From Amphimedon queenslandica (Eukaryota; Porifera; Demospongiae; Haplosclerida; Niphatidae): DNA of 64,000 nucleotides. Made by a program: the position numbers and the translations under genes. The stretch covers positions 65,086 through 129,085 of the forward strand of contig NW_003546282.1 in NCBI RefSeq assembly GCF_000090795.2, in the 5' to 3' direction. A model generated the notes under the pieces. It worked only from the letters and a program-made list of their open reading frames with translations, was not told the DNA's origin and ran no database searches. Positions 41,571 to 57,838 of this stretch are shown in pieces. The stretch's first letter is position 1, and each line of letters begins with the position of its first letter.

Positions 41571-43721
41571 ATGATGTCTGGTTTGTGTCACTGTAAAATT
41601 GGTCCATCTATACTTAACGCTGACTTATCATGTCTTGCCTCCGAGTCACAGAAAATGTTGGATAATGGGGCGGATTACTTGCACCTGGATGTCATGGACG
41701 GGTGAGAAAAAGAACCTAAAATAGATTTAGGTTTTTTGCTGTGTGTATTACATATATGTATATTATACATATTGCATGTCATTAATATTATAACAGGTTT
41801 TATTTTTTTATTGTAGTCATTTTGTGCCTAACCTAACTTTTGGTGCCCCTCTAGTCCAGTGTCTACGCAAGCACATTCCTCACGCATTTTTTGGTAAGTA
41901 AGAGAGAGATTGGCAGCAAGTTCAATGATATACATTTGACCAATAATTACACTGCCTTACATGCTTTTGGAATTAACTTGATAGCATTCATACTTAACGC
42001 TGTGGTGCATGGTATTTATCATAATTACATAGCCTAATATTGTGTAATACAAGAGTATTTATTCATTTTGGTGAATTTTCAGTGGTAAGTAATTGGTGAA
42101 TTTTATGTTGGTGATTTTGTGTATCAAAATTAACTCAAACTACTGTCTACTGTTACAAGATTGTATAATTATTGACATGCTAAAACACATCTCTCAATCA
42201 ATTAATTCCTTTTCTTTCAATTTTCTCCATAGACCTCCATATGATGGTTGCTCAACCTGAAAAGGTACAGAAAGGATAGGCAGATGAGAGAAAGAAATGA
42301 GAGAGAGAGAGAATTTTGAGTAATTTTTTTTCTGTAGTGGGTTAAAGATATGGCTGAAGCTGGTGCAGATCAATATACTTTTCATTTGGAAGCAACAAGT
42401 CAGTAAAAATATTAGAAAATGAATAATTTTATAGTTATTGTATTTTTGCTAAAAAATTATCTTCAGTATGCTATGTGTCTTTATTATCAGAAAGTAGTAT
42501 GGGTTTTGTTTGGGTCAGCAGTCCTTTATCAGAGAATAATCACTATAACCTCTCTCACACACACACTCACTAGGTGATCCTGAGAGTTTGATAAAGCAGA
42601 TTAGAGAAGCAGGAATGAAGGTGACCCTGCACTATAGAGTACATTGTCTTTGGCCAAATTTTGCCAAAATCGAAAAAGAGAGAATTCTCTATTTTATTGC
42701 ATATACATGTACTTATGTTGCATAAAAAGTTTGATTAGATTCCATTCAAAATTGGATTTTTTACAAATTGCTCAAGTTGCTCAAAAATAAGGCCAAAGGC
42801 CCTATCTAATGATTCAGACCTGAATTCTTTAACTTTGAATATTGCCCTCAATTCTAATCTTTATCCTTTTAATTTTTTATTTGACCTTTTTATATTTTAT
42901 AGGTTGGAATCGGTATTAAGCCAAACACCCCAGTTGAAGATGTACTGCCATTTGTTGATAAGGTAGACATGGTCCTTATTATGACTGTGGAGCCAGGCTT
43001 TGGAGGACAGAAGTTTATGTCTAACATGATGCCTAAAGTACACAAGGAGATTTAAAAGCATTTTCGACGTGTCCTTAGGTTAAATGTCTGAGAGAGAAGT
43101 ATCCAAGATTAGACATTGAAGTTGATGGAGGGGTCGGATTATCGACTATAGAAGAAGTTGCTAAAGTTAGTTCATTTTGAATTGAATGAAAATCAATGGT
43201 CATGCAACTGAATTAATGTACTAATAACTTGAACTGAAAGGTGATAATAAGAACATGTGTATGATTAGAAATTGAGAAACCATAGATTTCTATTAAGAGT
43301 AAATCAATCTATTCTGGGTATTACCAAGAGTAGATACTGTATAGCGGGAAATTTTTGAGGGAGTTAAATTTGGCAAATCGCTAAATTTTAGTGATTGTTG
43401 AATTGTAATTTGGCGAATTTGTGGCCACATGCCATTGAGCATGCGTATAATGGCTCAAAATGGTGGATTTTTATTTTGGCGAATGGCTATCAAAACGTCA
43501 AATTTAATTCCCTCTGAAATTTCCCACTCTATGGTATTACACTAGAACTAATACTGTTACTATTGCCCCATGTCTACTCCTCTCTCTCTCTCTCTCTCTA
43601 GGCTGGAGCCAATATGATAGTGTCAGGTAGTGCAATCGTAAAGAGCAGTGATCCTAAGAGTGTCATAGACCAGCTCAGAGCAGCTGTAAATAAATGGGCT
43701 ATCAAAGAATCCCCGCCATGA
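41571..43721 (+). CDS. RPE: Ribulose-phosphate 3-epimerase
   Basis: Interconverts D-ribulose 5-phosphate and D-xylulose 5-phosphate in the non-oxidative pentose phosphate pathway (cytosol). Eight exons: 41571-41701, 41817-41893, 42233-42264, 42338-42398, 42574-42620, 42903-43037, 43079-43165, 43602-43721; total 229 aa (human 228). Family motifs: [34 protein letters not shown] (metal-binding His and catalytic Asp), [26 protein letters not shown] (second catalytic Asp) and [13 protein letters not shown] second ATG at 41574 is equally possible. All key residues are present. Two KLF-like GGGTGTG boxes lie within 80 bp upstream. Confidence 0.97.
42640..42800. repeat. Single copy of the ~180-bp dispersed repeat
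   Basis: Contains TTTGGCCAAATTTTGCCAAA, GCATATACATGTACTTATGTTGC and AAAAGTTTGATTAGATTCC, matching the array at 53890-54790. Lies in the RPE intron before exon 6. Confidence 0.8.
43335..43535. mobile_element. MITE of the TACCGTATAG family
   Basis: About 200 bp. The left end TACTGTATAGCGGGAAATTT and right end AAATTTCCCACTCTATGGTA are imperfect inverted copies. The inside has GGGAGTTAAATTTGGC and its approximate complement. Non-coding; lies in the last RPE intron. Confidence 0.8.
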
Positions 43722-43800
43722 GAACTCTCTCATTTTCTTCATTTTTAAAAATTATAAATTGGAGACTCTTTTTAAGGATTTTTTTAGCAATTAATGTTAG

Positions 43801-44904
43801 TTATGATTCAGTCATGTACCATTCTGGCAAATCCTCTTCATCAGTTTCTGGTAGCTTGTGGGAGTATCCGTAATCACAGGTCAACTCGTTTCCTTTGGAA
43901 ACCTCTTTTATAGTTCGTATGCACTTTATATGTCCGAATCGAGGATGCACAAAATGATCATACTCGCAATTTGGAGCACTTGAATGATTAGCTTTGTGTC
44001 CAAGGCTGGCAACGTAAGCATCAAGAGATGAGTATTTGAGAGGGACGTCAAGGACCATACTTTCATCTAAAGTTATTGTATTTGCGTTGAGCGACCAGTC
44101 CCTTGAGTCTACCTCATCGTGCGTGAGTCTTAGCCCATTATAAAATGAGACTGTTTCTCCTTCAGCTAGTTCAGTTTTAGCAAAGAGACCCTCTCCTTTA
44201 TCGGGATTGTCGCTGCAAGTTGACACATATACTTTACTCTGCTCATAAGCATCAGGTGTTAAAGGATTGCAGCTAATACAAGTGCTAGTGGACTCGTCTA
44301 GTTTGAGTGTAGTCTTGCTCCAGTTTTCGTCCAGTGCATACTTTGCTGGGGTCTGATCTACGCTTGTTAGCAATAAAGCTGGCCTTGCACACACCATATC
44401 ACTGTTGCTAAACCGACCCAATAATGCCGAGCGTTTGTCTGGATATACGTATGCTATTCCAGGACCAGTCAGCTCTCCTGTGTCTCTGTTCACTTCTCCC
44501 ATCAAAATCCCGCCATATTCATCAAATATTTGCAAGAAGCCGAAGCGTCTATCTTCCCTGTGCTCGCCTTTGGCCATGACGTCCCCAGTTTCGCTGTACT
44601 CTGTAAATGGACCGTCCAACTCTCCATTGACGTATTGTGCTATCATTAGTCTTCCATCTGGGTAAGTGTAAGTTCCCTCACCGTGTAGTTCATCTGATCT
44701 GAATGTCCCTGATAGACTGCTACCATCTTTAAAGTAAAAACAGCCCCGTCCTTGTTTCATTCCACTACAGAACCGACCCTCGAATCTCCTGCTTGACTTC
44801 AACCATTTCAATGTCCCACGACCATTGGGATTACCTTCTGCATCTCTCTGGCCTACATAAAGAGGCTCTTCCTCTTCTTCTATTTCTTCATTTTCTTCTT
44901 CCAT
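43801..44904 (-). CDS. SETD7: SETD7 (SET7/9) lysine methyltransferase
   Basis: Protein-lysine monomethyltransferase that acts on histone H3K4 and on non-histone proteins. Intronless, 367 aa (human 366). An acidic N-terminus is followed by MORN repeats (about residues 20-170: GRGTLKW, GRGCFYFKDGSSLSGTF, GEGTYTYPDGRL) and a SET domain (about 205-345). Key SET motifs: GEGLFAKTEL, SFYNGLRLTHDEVDSRDWSL, LGHKANHSSAPNCEY (the SAM-binding NH), HPRFGHIKC and the catalytic region CDYGYSH. The frame stays open to a GTG at 44919, but ATG 44904 is the natural start. Two short out-of-frame ATGs lie in the leader. The gene is convergent with RPE, with only 79 bp between stop codons. Confidence 0.96.
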   Translation of the reverse strand: MEEENEEIEEEEEPLYVGQRDAEGNPNGRGTLKWLKSSRRFEGRFCSGMKQGRGCFYFKDGSSLSGTFRSDELHGEGTYTYPDGRLMIAQYVNGELDGPFTEYSETGDVMAKGEHREDRRFGFLQIFDEYGGILMGEVNRDTGELTGPGIAYVYPDKRSALLGRFSNSDMVCARPALLLTSVDQTPAKYALDENWSKTTLKLDESTSTCISCNPLTPDAYEQSKVYVSTCSDNPDKGEGLFAKTELAEGETVSFYNGLRLTHDEVDSRDWSLNANTITLDESMVLDVPLKYSSLDAYVASLGHKANHSSAPNCEYDHFVHPRFGHIKCIRTIKEVSKGNELTCDYGYSHKLPETDEEDLPEWYMTES

Positions 44905-46577
44905 TATTTCAACTGCCACACCTCCAACATGGTTGCAGCAGCATGGTAATTAATAAAAATAACAAAAGGGTGTGGTCTCATTTTTATTAGCTGCGCCACA
45001 CCACCCACGTGTAGTACAGTGTGGCAGTGTGTACTATACTGTGTATGTGTACATGTATTACAGTCGGGCAGCCAAGCAACCGGAAGTCCATATAAATTGT
45101 GTATAAACCTATTTCTCGTTCATTGAGCAACTGCGTGGGTGGTAGCGTACATAGATAGATGAAAACTTGGATAGAATCAGAGAACTATCACAGCAATGGA
45201 CTTGCCACAATGAGAGATAAAGTGCTTGATCAATAGAGCACATCATTTATGAAAACAGCAAAGCTATGCTGTTTTATGGGAAACTTACAGCTAATTTTGA
45301 ACACAATAATAGAGGATATGCGTGCTAAGTATATTCATAGCTTTTTAGTACCGTATATCCAACCCACACAGTAAATTGGCCGCCATGTTGGACGTCAAGT
45401 TTATTAAGAGTTCAATGGGGGAAAACACATTTTCTTGCCTTGCTACCTTCTTGAGGCCTTTTTCGGAAGCTTAGAAAGCATCCTGAGAATCCAATGGGGT
45501 CTAGTAGTCAGCTGAAAGATTGCTATCAAGAAATACAGAGCGGTTTCCTGGTACCAAGCCTTTTTCTATCTTTTCTCCATTGCTACCAATAGAAAGTTGA
45601 CGTCCAACGAACTTATTTTTTTTCTTGAAAGTTATTACGGTATGCAATGAATACATTTATTTTGCAATGAATATACTTAGCACGCATATCCTCTTCCCTC
45701 ACAAGGAATACTTGTAAGACAACAATTACCTTGTAAAGATACCTTTTAAGTACCACATACCAAAATTTCATGATTGCACTCTAAAGAATACTGAAGTTAC
45801 AATTTTTTTATTGTTAAGTATAATTAAATTAATTAAAATTTATTATAAAAATTGTAATAAATCATGATATCTTTATCCAGGAAGAAAATAATTGGGATCA
45901 AAGTCTATATCCTCACAATAACCTTTGTCTATAATGCCAAAATAGGCAACCAGATACTTAACACAGTTCATGGAGTACAAATATGAACAAAAATTGCGGC
46001 TCTCATGAAATCTCAAGATATCTTCCAAATACAGATATAAAGAAAGTTGAAAACCACTGCAATAGCTACAATTTACATATATATCAATAATTACAAGCTA
46101 TACTCATGGATACAACAATGCTAAACACACACAAACACATAGCTAGGCTACTTGCTGGGACCTTTAATACCTTAGAAAAATTTTCCCTTTTCTCCTAGAG
46201 CAATGAAACTTTTGCAGAATAACAGGCATATATAATACTAATAAGCTACCTTGTAAGTGTGATTGCATTCACTCTATTTTACAAGTTATAGAATTTAGTA
46301 TGATTTTTGTGTCAGCCATTTTAAATCCTTACAGTGGAAACAAGCACCTGAAACACAAACAGTTCTTGGTTATAAATGTAGAAGATCAGTTATCTACATC
46401 TTTATCCAATGCTAAAGGTGCAGAGAACAGCAAAGTAACTGTAGACTTCTTAGTTTTGACATAAACAATCAAAATAGGCAAGTGGCACTACCACACTAAA
46501 AGTCAGCCATTTTGAGAAAAACGTCACTTCCGGTCAGAAATAAGAAATCAGGCTTGGCTGCCCGACTGTTAGAAGAA
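44905..46577. other. Intergenic region between SETD7 and MRPL32
   Basis: The SETD7 side has KLF-like sites GGGTGTGGT (44968-44976) and GCCACACCACCCA (44995-45007). A perfect 28-bp inverted-repeat element sits at 45311-45694. From about 45700 to 46500 the sequence is AT-rich with no coding signal. The MRPL32 5' region starts near 46500. Confidence 0.5.
45311..45694. mobile_element. 384-bp foldback element with perfect 28-bp inverted ends and a nested TACCGTA element
   Basis: The left arm 45311-45338 is exactly complementary to the right arm 45667-45694 (starts AGAGGATATGCGTGCTAAG). Inside, TACCGTAT at 45349 and TTACGGTA ending at 45642 mark a second inverted pair. GTTGGACGTCAA (45388-45399) and TTGACGTCCAAC (45597-45608) form a third. 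No coding capacity. Confidence 0.88.
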
Positions 46578-47015
46578 ATGTCAAATTTTGTTCATCAAAT
46601 TGTCAAGAAGACATCGAATAGAATTGGCTTTCCTCTTGGCCAGTTATGTGCCTTAATCAGTGGACCCAAGCTTCCTCCTAGAACCCCAGCACTAGCTACT
46701 GTATGTACACCTACTGCACCTAGATCTAGTGGTGATACCAGTTGGGGATTTACTGGTGAGGATGGGTTTCTCTCTTCCATATTGTGGGCAGTCCCAAAGA
46801 AGAGGGTTTCGCGTCACAAGAAACGTCTTCGTATGCAGTCAAAGTGGCTGAGACCGATACAGAACTACATGCCCTGTCCGAAATGTGGAAACCCAAAGTT
46901 ACTCCACGTCCTTTGTGGGACATGTTTCAGGAGAACGATGCGAAAGACTGCCGAGTATAGAAAGAAAAATGTAGGGACACTTTATTCAAAATTTAAGAAA
47001 GGCGTTGGATTCTGA
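46578..47015 (+). CDS. MRPL32: Mitochondrial ribosomal protein bL32m
   Basis: Protein of the large mitochondrial ribosomal subunit; in other eukaryotes it is matured by the m-AAA protease. Intronless, 145 aa, from ATG 46578 (the frame is open upstream but has no ATG). The N-terminal part (MSNFVHQIVKKTSNRIGFPL) is basic and suits a mitochondrial presequence. The L32 core starts at AVPKKRVSRHKKRLRMQSKW and carries a zinc-ribbon CPKCG ... LCGTCF (two CxxC pairs). The C-terminal tail is basic. Confidence 0.92.
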   Translation: MSNFVHQIVKKTSNRIGFPLGQLCALISGPKLPPRTPALATVCTPTAPRSSGDTSWGFTGEDGFLSSILWAVPKKRVSRHKKRLRMQSKWLRPIQNYMPCPKCGNPKLLHVLCGTCFRRTMRKTAEYRKKNVGTLYSKFKKGVGF

Positions 47016-47191
47016 ACAGCGTATATTAACTAATATAGTCCTTTTTCCTCTCTCATTCTGTTTGCTCTTTCACTTCCTCTCTCTCTCTACTACTACAAAT
47101 TAAAAGTACAAATTACTTTAAATACCATCTAGGGAGTTATATATTAACTTATTAAATAGATAGTAAATTGATCAGTACCCACCTACTCATT

Positions 47192-50100
47192 ATGGACAAA
47201 TTCTTGATGGCGATGGTTGATCGGGCTGTGTCTCTTCTCGTATTTCTTTTCATATGTCAAAGTGTAAATGGCCAGAACGACCACTGCCAAGCTACAAGCT
47301 GTATTAATAATTGTTTTTATCCTCCTAGCTGTGTGGTGACTCCTCTTAGCAAGTACAGCTATAATTATGTGTGTCAAGCATCTTCACAGTGTCAGAGTTC
47401 TTCAGTACCTTCTGGCAGCAGCTATGGATATTTTTGTTTTGTATCTCTAAATATAATGAAAGGCAACATTGTCACCTTTATTTCAACTAGACTGACGTAT
47501 CCTAGTAACTCTTGTTTGACAGGATTCCAGAGCTGCTCACCAAATATTGTAATGGAAGTCTCTTCATTTGATGTGACAAATTCTGTCCGGTGCAGTTGCT
47601 TTGAAGAAAATTGTCAAAGTATGATCAATGTCACTCTCTTCATTGATCCTCCAGATGAAGCAGAAAATGCACCAAGTAGTTTTCATGTCACAGATCAAAT
47701 AACCAGTTCCATTGAACCATCCCTCAGTATGATTCCTAGTACAGTACCTGCTCCTTCAAATACTCTGAGATCTCATTCATTTGATGAGTCTACAGGGACC
47801 ATTAGATCAGTTACTGGATTTACAACCAGTCTGACATCAATTGAACATTCTTCCAGTCGCATTATATCATCAATTCCACAATCTACTAATAGTTTGACAT
47901 CAGTTTCTACAAGGAGCAGTACAGAATCAGTTCTTGTTCCATCTTCAACAGTTACTAGTACAGCAGCAGTTACAATTGGCCTGGCTTGTAAGTGAAAATA
48001 AAAGTTGAAATATAATATTCATTTTACTCTTTTTTCTCTAAATCTCTTTATAGCTGGTATCAGTATATTGGCACTAATGATTGCTCTCATTGCGGTTGTA
48101 ATGATGTTAATTCTTGCTTACTCCTGGCGCAAGCATTCACCCAAATTTCACCGTTGCTCTCATCAGATACAATTTTCTTCCGAGACTTCTACCATCATTG
48201 AGCTAGATGAAGAACCAGGTCTACCTCCATTTCAACTCATTCAGTCTATCGGTAATGGCAGGTTCGGCTCTGTCTGGAAAGCTTTGTATGAGAAAGAGAC
48301 CGTGGCTGTCAGAGTCTTCTCCCAACGACACAGAACCTCTTGGCAAAACGAGAGGGACATACATCTTCTCAATTCTACTCCTCACGAAAACATACTCAAG
48401 TTTATATCCAGTGAAAGCCGTGGTCGTGGTCCTAGTTCAGAGTACTTCATCATAACAGAATACCTTCCATTAGGATCACTCCACCAATTCTTGCGTCATA
48501 ATACCCTCTCTTGGGAACAAGCATGGAACATCATGTACTCCATCACCAGTGGCATCACTCACCTACACTCCAGCAGCTATTACTCCAATGGCTTGTTGGC
48601 AGATAAATTCTCAATAGCCCACAGAGACATTAAGCCCAGTAATATACTGGTTAAGAGTCCCTCTGGTCAGTGTGTTGTTGCTGATTTCGGTCAAGCTTTT
48701 GTCCTAGACCCAGCTGCTGATGATAGAAAACTAGCAGTCTCTGGACAGGTAATGTGATATGGCAAGTAGCTAATAGTTGCAATTTTACAAGCATTCTTTT
48801 GTAATCTGACAATTTGTTTTTATTCATTTGCTACCTGTTACTAGTACACGTCAATAACAGCTTGTGTGAGTGTGTGTGTGTGAGTGACATTGTTTTCAGT
48901 GTTGTGCATCGTCTTCCTGGAGTTTCTAGAGGATTGTGAGTGAATGGAATTGTTTGTTTAATGATCCAATACACACATGCTAGACTTTACCATCTGCTTC
49001 ATTCAAGCATTGGCTGGCATTTCATTTGATGTGTCCAAGTCATTCTTGGCAGCCCATTTTTATTTACTTGCCTCAAGTTACCTTTGAACTTGCATAACGT
49101 ACTATTAGTATAATTAGTGATTGTTAGAGTACTGGTAACTTGATACTTTTAGTTGTTTGCAAATTTTTTTGCCATAAGACTAATTATACTAATTAGAGTT
49201 GTTTTTTCGCTCTGTTTGGAAATGCTAATGACCATGTAAACTTAAAAGTTCTAAACTCACTCACTTATGAAGCCTTTGCATACACCACCTGCGCAGTTAT
49301 TTCAAGTGTTGGTTTATGTACATACACATGTGCTTCATTCTCAATGTATATATGTTAGTGTAGGAGGTGATAAACATGTCCGGTGGTGTTTTAGCCATAG
49401 CTTTGTCTATCTAATCTACCTGATTAGACTCTTCTGATTGGAAGGAGTCAATCTTGCATCAACATATTGACCAATCCTTTCATTGCATCAATAAGTATAA
49501 ATATTTGTATTTTAAAATAGTTGTGACTATACGATCCTCATTTCCCCTCCCCCCTCTCTCCCCCCCCTCTATAGGTTGGTACTTATCGCTACATGTCACC
49601 AGAAGCGTTAGATGCTCGTGTTAATTTGAGAGACTCTGAGTCCTTCAAACAAATTGATGTGTATGCAATGTCACTGGTACTGTGGGAAGTGTGTATGAGG
49701 TACCAGTCCAATGATGGTAAGGGCATGCATAATAGGATATAGAGCAATCGACAAAATATTAATGTAATTTGAATAGGCACGAGCTCATATTTGTAATTAA
49801 TTTGTGGGCCAATGATTAATTATTTAGGGTTTTTTGTTATGTCTTTGGTCTGTCTCTGATGCCCTTGAGTGTGTGGGGTTTCTCTACTTGTATTATGTGC
49901 ATAAGACTAATCAGTGCTTTACTGGTATTCCATAGAAATCGATTTATTGAATTCTGAGGTTTAGCGATACCGACTTTGTTTATTATCACTCTTCGTGATA
50001 GTGTACACCTGGCCCGGGCTATATAATATTATATAAACTAGATTTCATTGTACTTAGTTCTTTTTGATGATTGAGCAATAACCAAATGCAATACTTGGAT

Positions 50101-51187
50101 TGTAATTCTTGCCACTTGCATAACTCAGGAAGTTAGCCTTTCACTTTCTGTAAATATTGTACCTTTTCATTCAGTCACTATGTCTCTATTGATCAATAGA
50201 CTTTAAAGTGGGAATCTTTAATTTCAGATACTTGTGTATACTTGTTTAATTTTTTCTCTCTCTCTCCCTCTCTCTCTCTCCCTCTCTCTCCATTCTTATT
50301 CTCCACAGTCCCTGTTCCTCCATACCAGTCTCCTTTCTTTGATATGGTTGGTGAGAAGCCAACGCTTGACCAAATGAAGGAGATTGTGGTCATTAATAAG
50401 CAAAGACCGCTCCTTCCTGAAAAATGGAATAATGACAAGGTATAAAATATATTTATCCGTCCCTGCCCTTGTAAAGGTGTGGAAGGGCAGCGACATGTTT
50501 TGTGGGTAATTTTTTTAAATATATTTTATTGATCAACAGGAGTGCCTATCTGTTTATAGTAAACATGGGAGAGGGAGGGAGAGGAAGGGAGGGAGAGATT
50601 GCTCAATTTGTTTTGCTGTACAGCTGCAATTAGCTTTTTTTAACAAACTCTCTTTGAACATTATTTAGAATTTAAAACGGATCATAAAGCTCATAGTAGA
50701 AGGCTGGGATGAAGACCCAGAGGCTAGACTGACGGCTGCTAACATCAAGATACAGCTGGAGAGCCTCGTCGGAATGAGACCTAAGCCTCCACCTTCTTCT
50801 ACATCTCAGCCAGATGGACGAAACAATTTCTTGTCTCCAATCTTAGAGTCAAGCGAATCCTCTTGTAAAAAGTATCGATTGAGCTCCTCGTTCTCTGAGT
50901 CCTCAGGAAATGCTGTTATATTCTCAAATCCTTCATCAAAACTTTCCGGAAGGTTTTCAGTAGATCATACAAACAACGCATCGTCTCACAGGACAATACT
51001 CAATGATTTACGTCGCTACAGAGACGGGATCGGACTCTCGAATAATATTAGTACCACTACTACTGATAGTACACAACCTAATGGAGCCTATACTGGAGGA
51101 GGTAGTAGGGATGAAGTATCAAGTTCAGAGTCACAAGACGAAGTCAATGTTGTTGATGTTACTACAGGACAGCCAAAGAGTCACTGA
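47192..51187 (+). CDS. Type II TGF-beta receptor-like kinase A, catalytic Lys replaced by Arg
   Basis: Single-pass receptor kinase, 760 aa. Exons: 47192-47987, 48054-48748, 49575-49716, 50309-50439, 50669-51187. A signal peptide (to about residue 28) is followed by a cysteine-rich ectodomain ending [10 protein letters not shown], a diverged form of the CCCxxxxCN end of activin receptors. Next come a long Ser/Thr-rich stalk, a membrane helix ([18 protein letters not shown]) and a kinase: [45 protein letters not shown]. The VAIK motif reads VAVRVFS (AGA at 48310-48312), so the ATP-anchoring Lys is Arg. APE reads SPE. Kinase exon junctions match those of the minus-strand receptor in phase (0, 1, 0). 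The tail ends with [16 protein letters not shown], shared with receptor B. Kinase activity is doubtful; a decoy or scaffold role is possible. Confidence 0.9.
48749..50308 (+). other. Receptor A introns 2 and 3
   Basis: Two introns of about 0.8 and 0.6 kb flank the 142-nt exon 49575-49716. They hold a GTGTGTGTG run near 48866 and, directly before each acceptor, CT/C-rich tracts (49540-49572 and 50256-50290). No other exon was recognised. Confidence 0.5.
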
Positions 51188-51444
51188 TAGCTGTACTTAT
51201 TGGAACGTTACAATTCACTCATATTTATTTTTATCCCAAATACCATGCAATGATATTGTGACATGCATAATCTATTTAGTGTGTCCATGATTGGGCCACA
51301 CTTTAAATGAGATATGATATGACATTTGTATGTATGTATACCCTCCTCCTACTATTTTACCCTTTTTAATTTTATTAGCCACAATTATTGTAATTGTATT
51401 TTGATTTCCAATTATTTTTTATTGGTCCAACCCATCCTATTTAT

Positions 51445-55976
<4,532 letters not shown>

Positions 55977-56203
55977 TTATACCAATACTCAGTTACCATA
56001 CAAATATTATTCATGACATTCAGATCTATACATGTACATTGTAATTGTGTGTCATGTCTTGTGTTTATGTGTCAGGACAGAATTATAAAGAAAATACTAA
56101 AAACAACACAAATATGAATATCTGGAGTACAGTCTAATAATATAATAGTAGCTATGACCAGTTTTATTATTATATTACACAGCATTTGCGTGCGTGCAGC
56201 CTT

Positions 56204-57711
56204 TCACAAACTTGTGCCTTCTTCCAGTAATGTCTGAGAGTCGCTGTTTAGCTGCGTAGAGGATTCACTTCCACCCTAAATAATTATTTAAAAAAATTTT
56301 AACAGCAAAGTTATACCAGCTCACATACCAAGACACTGTCTAGTTGTTTAAGTGCATCATGTACTTCAAGTTCACTTTGATATGGACTTCTAGCTTGGCT
56401 CTGTGTAATAGATATATATATTGCATGCAGGTATATGTAGGTATCAGTGCAATAATTGCTATTTTTATGTGAGACTAAATTTTTACATACCCATTCATCG
56501 ATTTCACTTTGTATTGATTCAAATGCTTCGTCAAAATCAGTATCAGAGTTTGGTAGTGGGAGTTTGACGTCATATACTAGTTTTAGTGTCTCATTCAGTT
56601 GTTCCCACTGTTGAGTAATGTCCTATTCACATAATAAAATATGTAAAATGAAATGTTGTGTTACTTTGCTAGCTCTTCTACTCATTCTTGGATGGCTTGC
56701 TTCAGGGAATGTGTCTCTTTCTTCATCGTCTTCTTCTGTTGTTGCTGGGTTATGATGAAGCTCTGCAAGCTCTTTTCCATAGTTCTTTTTTATTTTTTTT
56801 GCTTTAACCTTGACAAAACACGTCATTATTATTAAAACTCCTACAGTATAATGAGAAGTACCTTTTTCATTTCCACTACAAAACTTTCTGATGCGACTTT
56901 TGCTTCTTGAAACCTTTCATATGCTAGCTGAAAGGCTTGTCCAACGGTTTGTGTGATTTTATGAGCCTACAATAATCACATAAGGATTGTCCAAAGTCCA
57001 TGCATAATGTAGCATGCAGTGTATACTCACTATATTTTGAGTTTCAATGCAGTAGCATTGCATTGTGACTTTTTGATCTGCTTTCTTTGTGTCTATTTTC
57101 CTTGAAATGAATGAAAAGAACTTGTGGCCTCCTCCCTCACAGTCATCAGAGCAATAAGCTATTTTTTGAAGTTTAAGTTTGCAGATGTGCATCTAGATTT
57201 ATAAAGATTTCGCATCTGAATCCAACTTCTCATTAATCCATACCTTTGATTTGATTTCAGTGATGATAAGTGCTCTGATTGATATCGAAATTTCTACTTC
57301 GGGCAGCTTTGATGATGTTTTCTGTAATAAAAAACTATAAATTAAATTGATGTTTGAACATTTGAATATACTTTGAGTTCCCTGACAACTCTTGCTACAG
57401 TTCCTTTACTATCGTCCATATCTTCCACTTCAAGGACTCCTAAAAACTGCAAGTCATTAAGTAGAATAACACTCGAGCTGATTCACACTAATACCTTTCC
57501 TTTATATTGCACAGTACCGTACAGGAGTGTATTGTTGTCATGGATCCAGTTCTCTGATATTAAAATAAAGAGGGTGTCGTTAGTAAGCATTATATACTCT
57601 GGACTCACTCTTCTTTGCAGGCCCGCCTCTTTGTTGCGCTGGATCTGCGTCTGGGTCTTGCATTGCTTGCCACGTATCTCTAATAACTGCCATCTGCTGC
57701 TTCCTTGCCAT
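56204..57711 (-). CDS. GULP1: GULP1/CED-6-like PTB-domain adaptor
   Basis: Cytoplasmic adaptor; CED-6/GULP proteins bind NPxY tails of engulfment receptors and act in phagocytosis of dying cells. Ten exons on the minus strand: 57711-57609, 57553-57495, 57446-57372, 57321-57244, 57192-57031, 56966-56862, 56808-56665, 56622-56491, 56400-56329, 56275-56204; total 333 aa. The PTB domain spans about residues 35-190: NWIHDNNTLLYGTVQYKGKF, LGVLEVEDMDDSKGT, KLPEVEISISIRALIITEIK, KLKLQKIAYCSDD, VTMQCYCIETQNIAHKITQT, VGQAFQLAYERFQEAK. Next comes a Lys/Glu-rich, probably coiled region, then an acidic C-terminus ending LLEEGTSL. Layout and PTB sequence fit GULP best; other Dab/ICAP-like PTB adaptors are possible. 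It has a divergent promoter with CCDC12. Confidence 0.82.
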
Positions 57712-57838
57712 TTTTCCTGAGCTGGAGAAGAGGGAGAGACGCAGAAGATCAACAAAAACAGCCCATCCAATAGTGCACAACGAGCCACACCCAAAAATCA
57801 CCTGAAATAGGCGTGGCTCACACATAGTAAATTTTAAG
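57712..57838. promoter_or_regulatory. Divergent promoter between GULP-like gene and CCDC12
   Basis: 127 bp between start codons. It holds CCAAT (57765-57769 region), GCCACACCC (57784-57792) and AGGCGTGGCT (57809-57818). The last two form an inverted pair of KLF/Sp-like sites. No TATA box was seen. Confidence 0.7.

Noticed and set aside
44905-44919. SETD7 start at GTG 44919
   Set aside because: ATG 44904 is five codons inside, and the extra residues are not part of any known domain.
46512-46577. N-terminal extension of the MRPL32 frame
   Set aside because: It would start at TTG, with no ATG upstream of 46578. The protein from 46578 has a suitable presequence.
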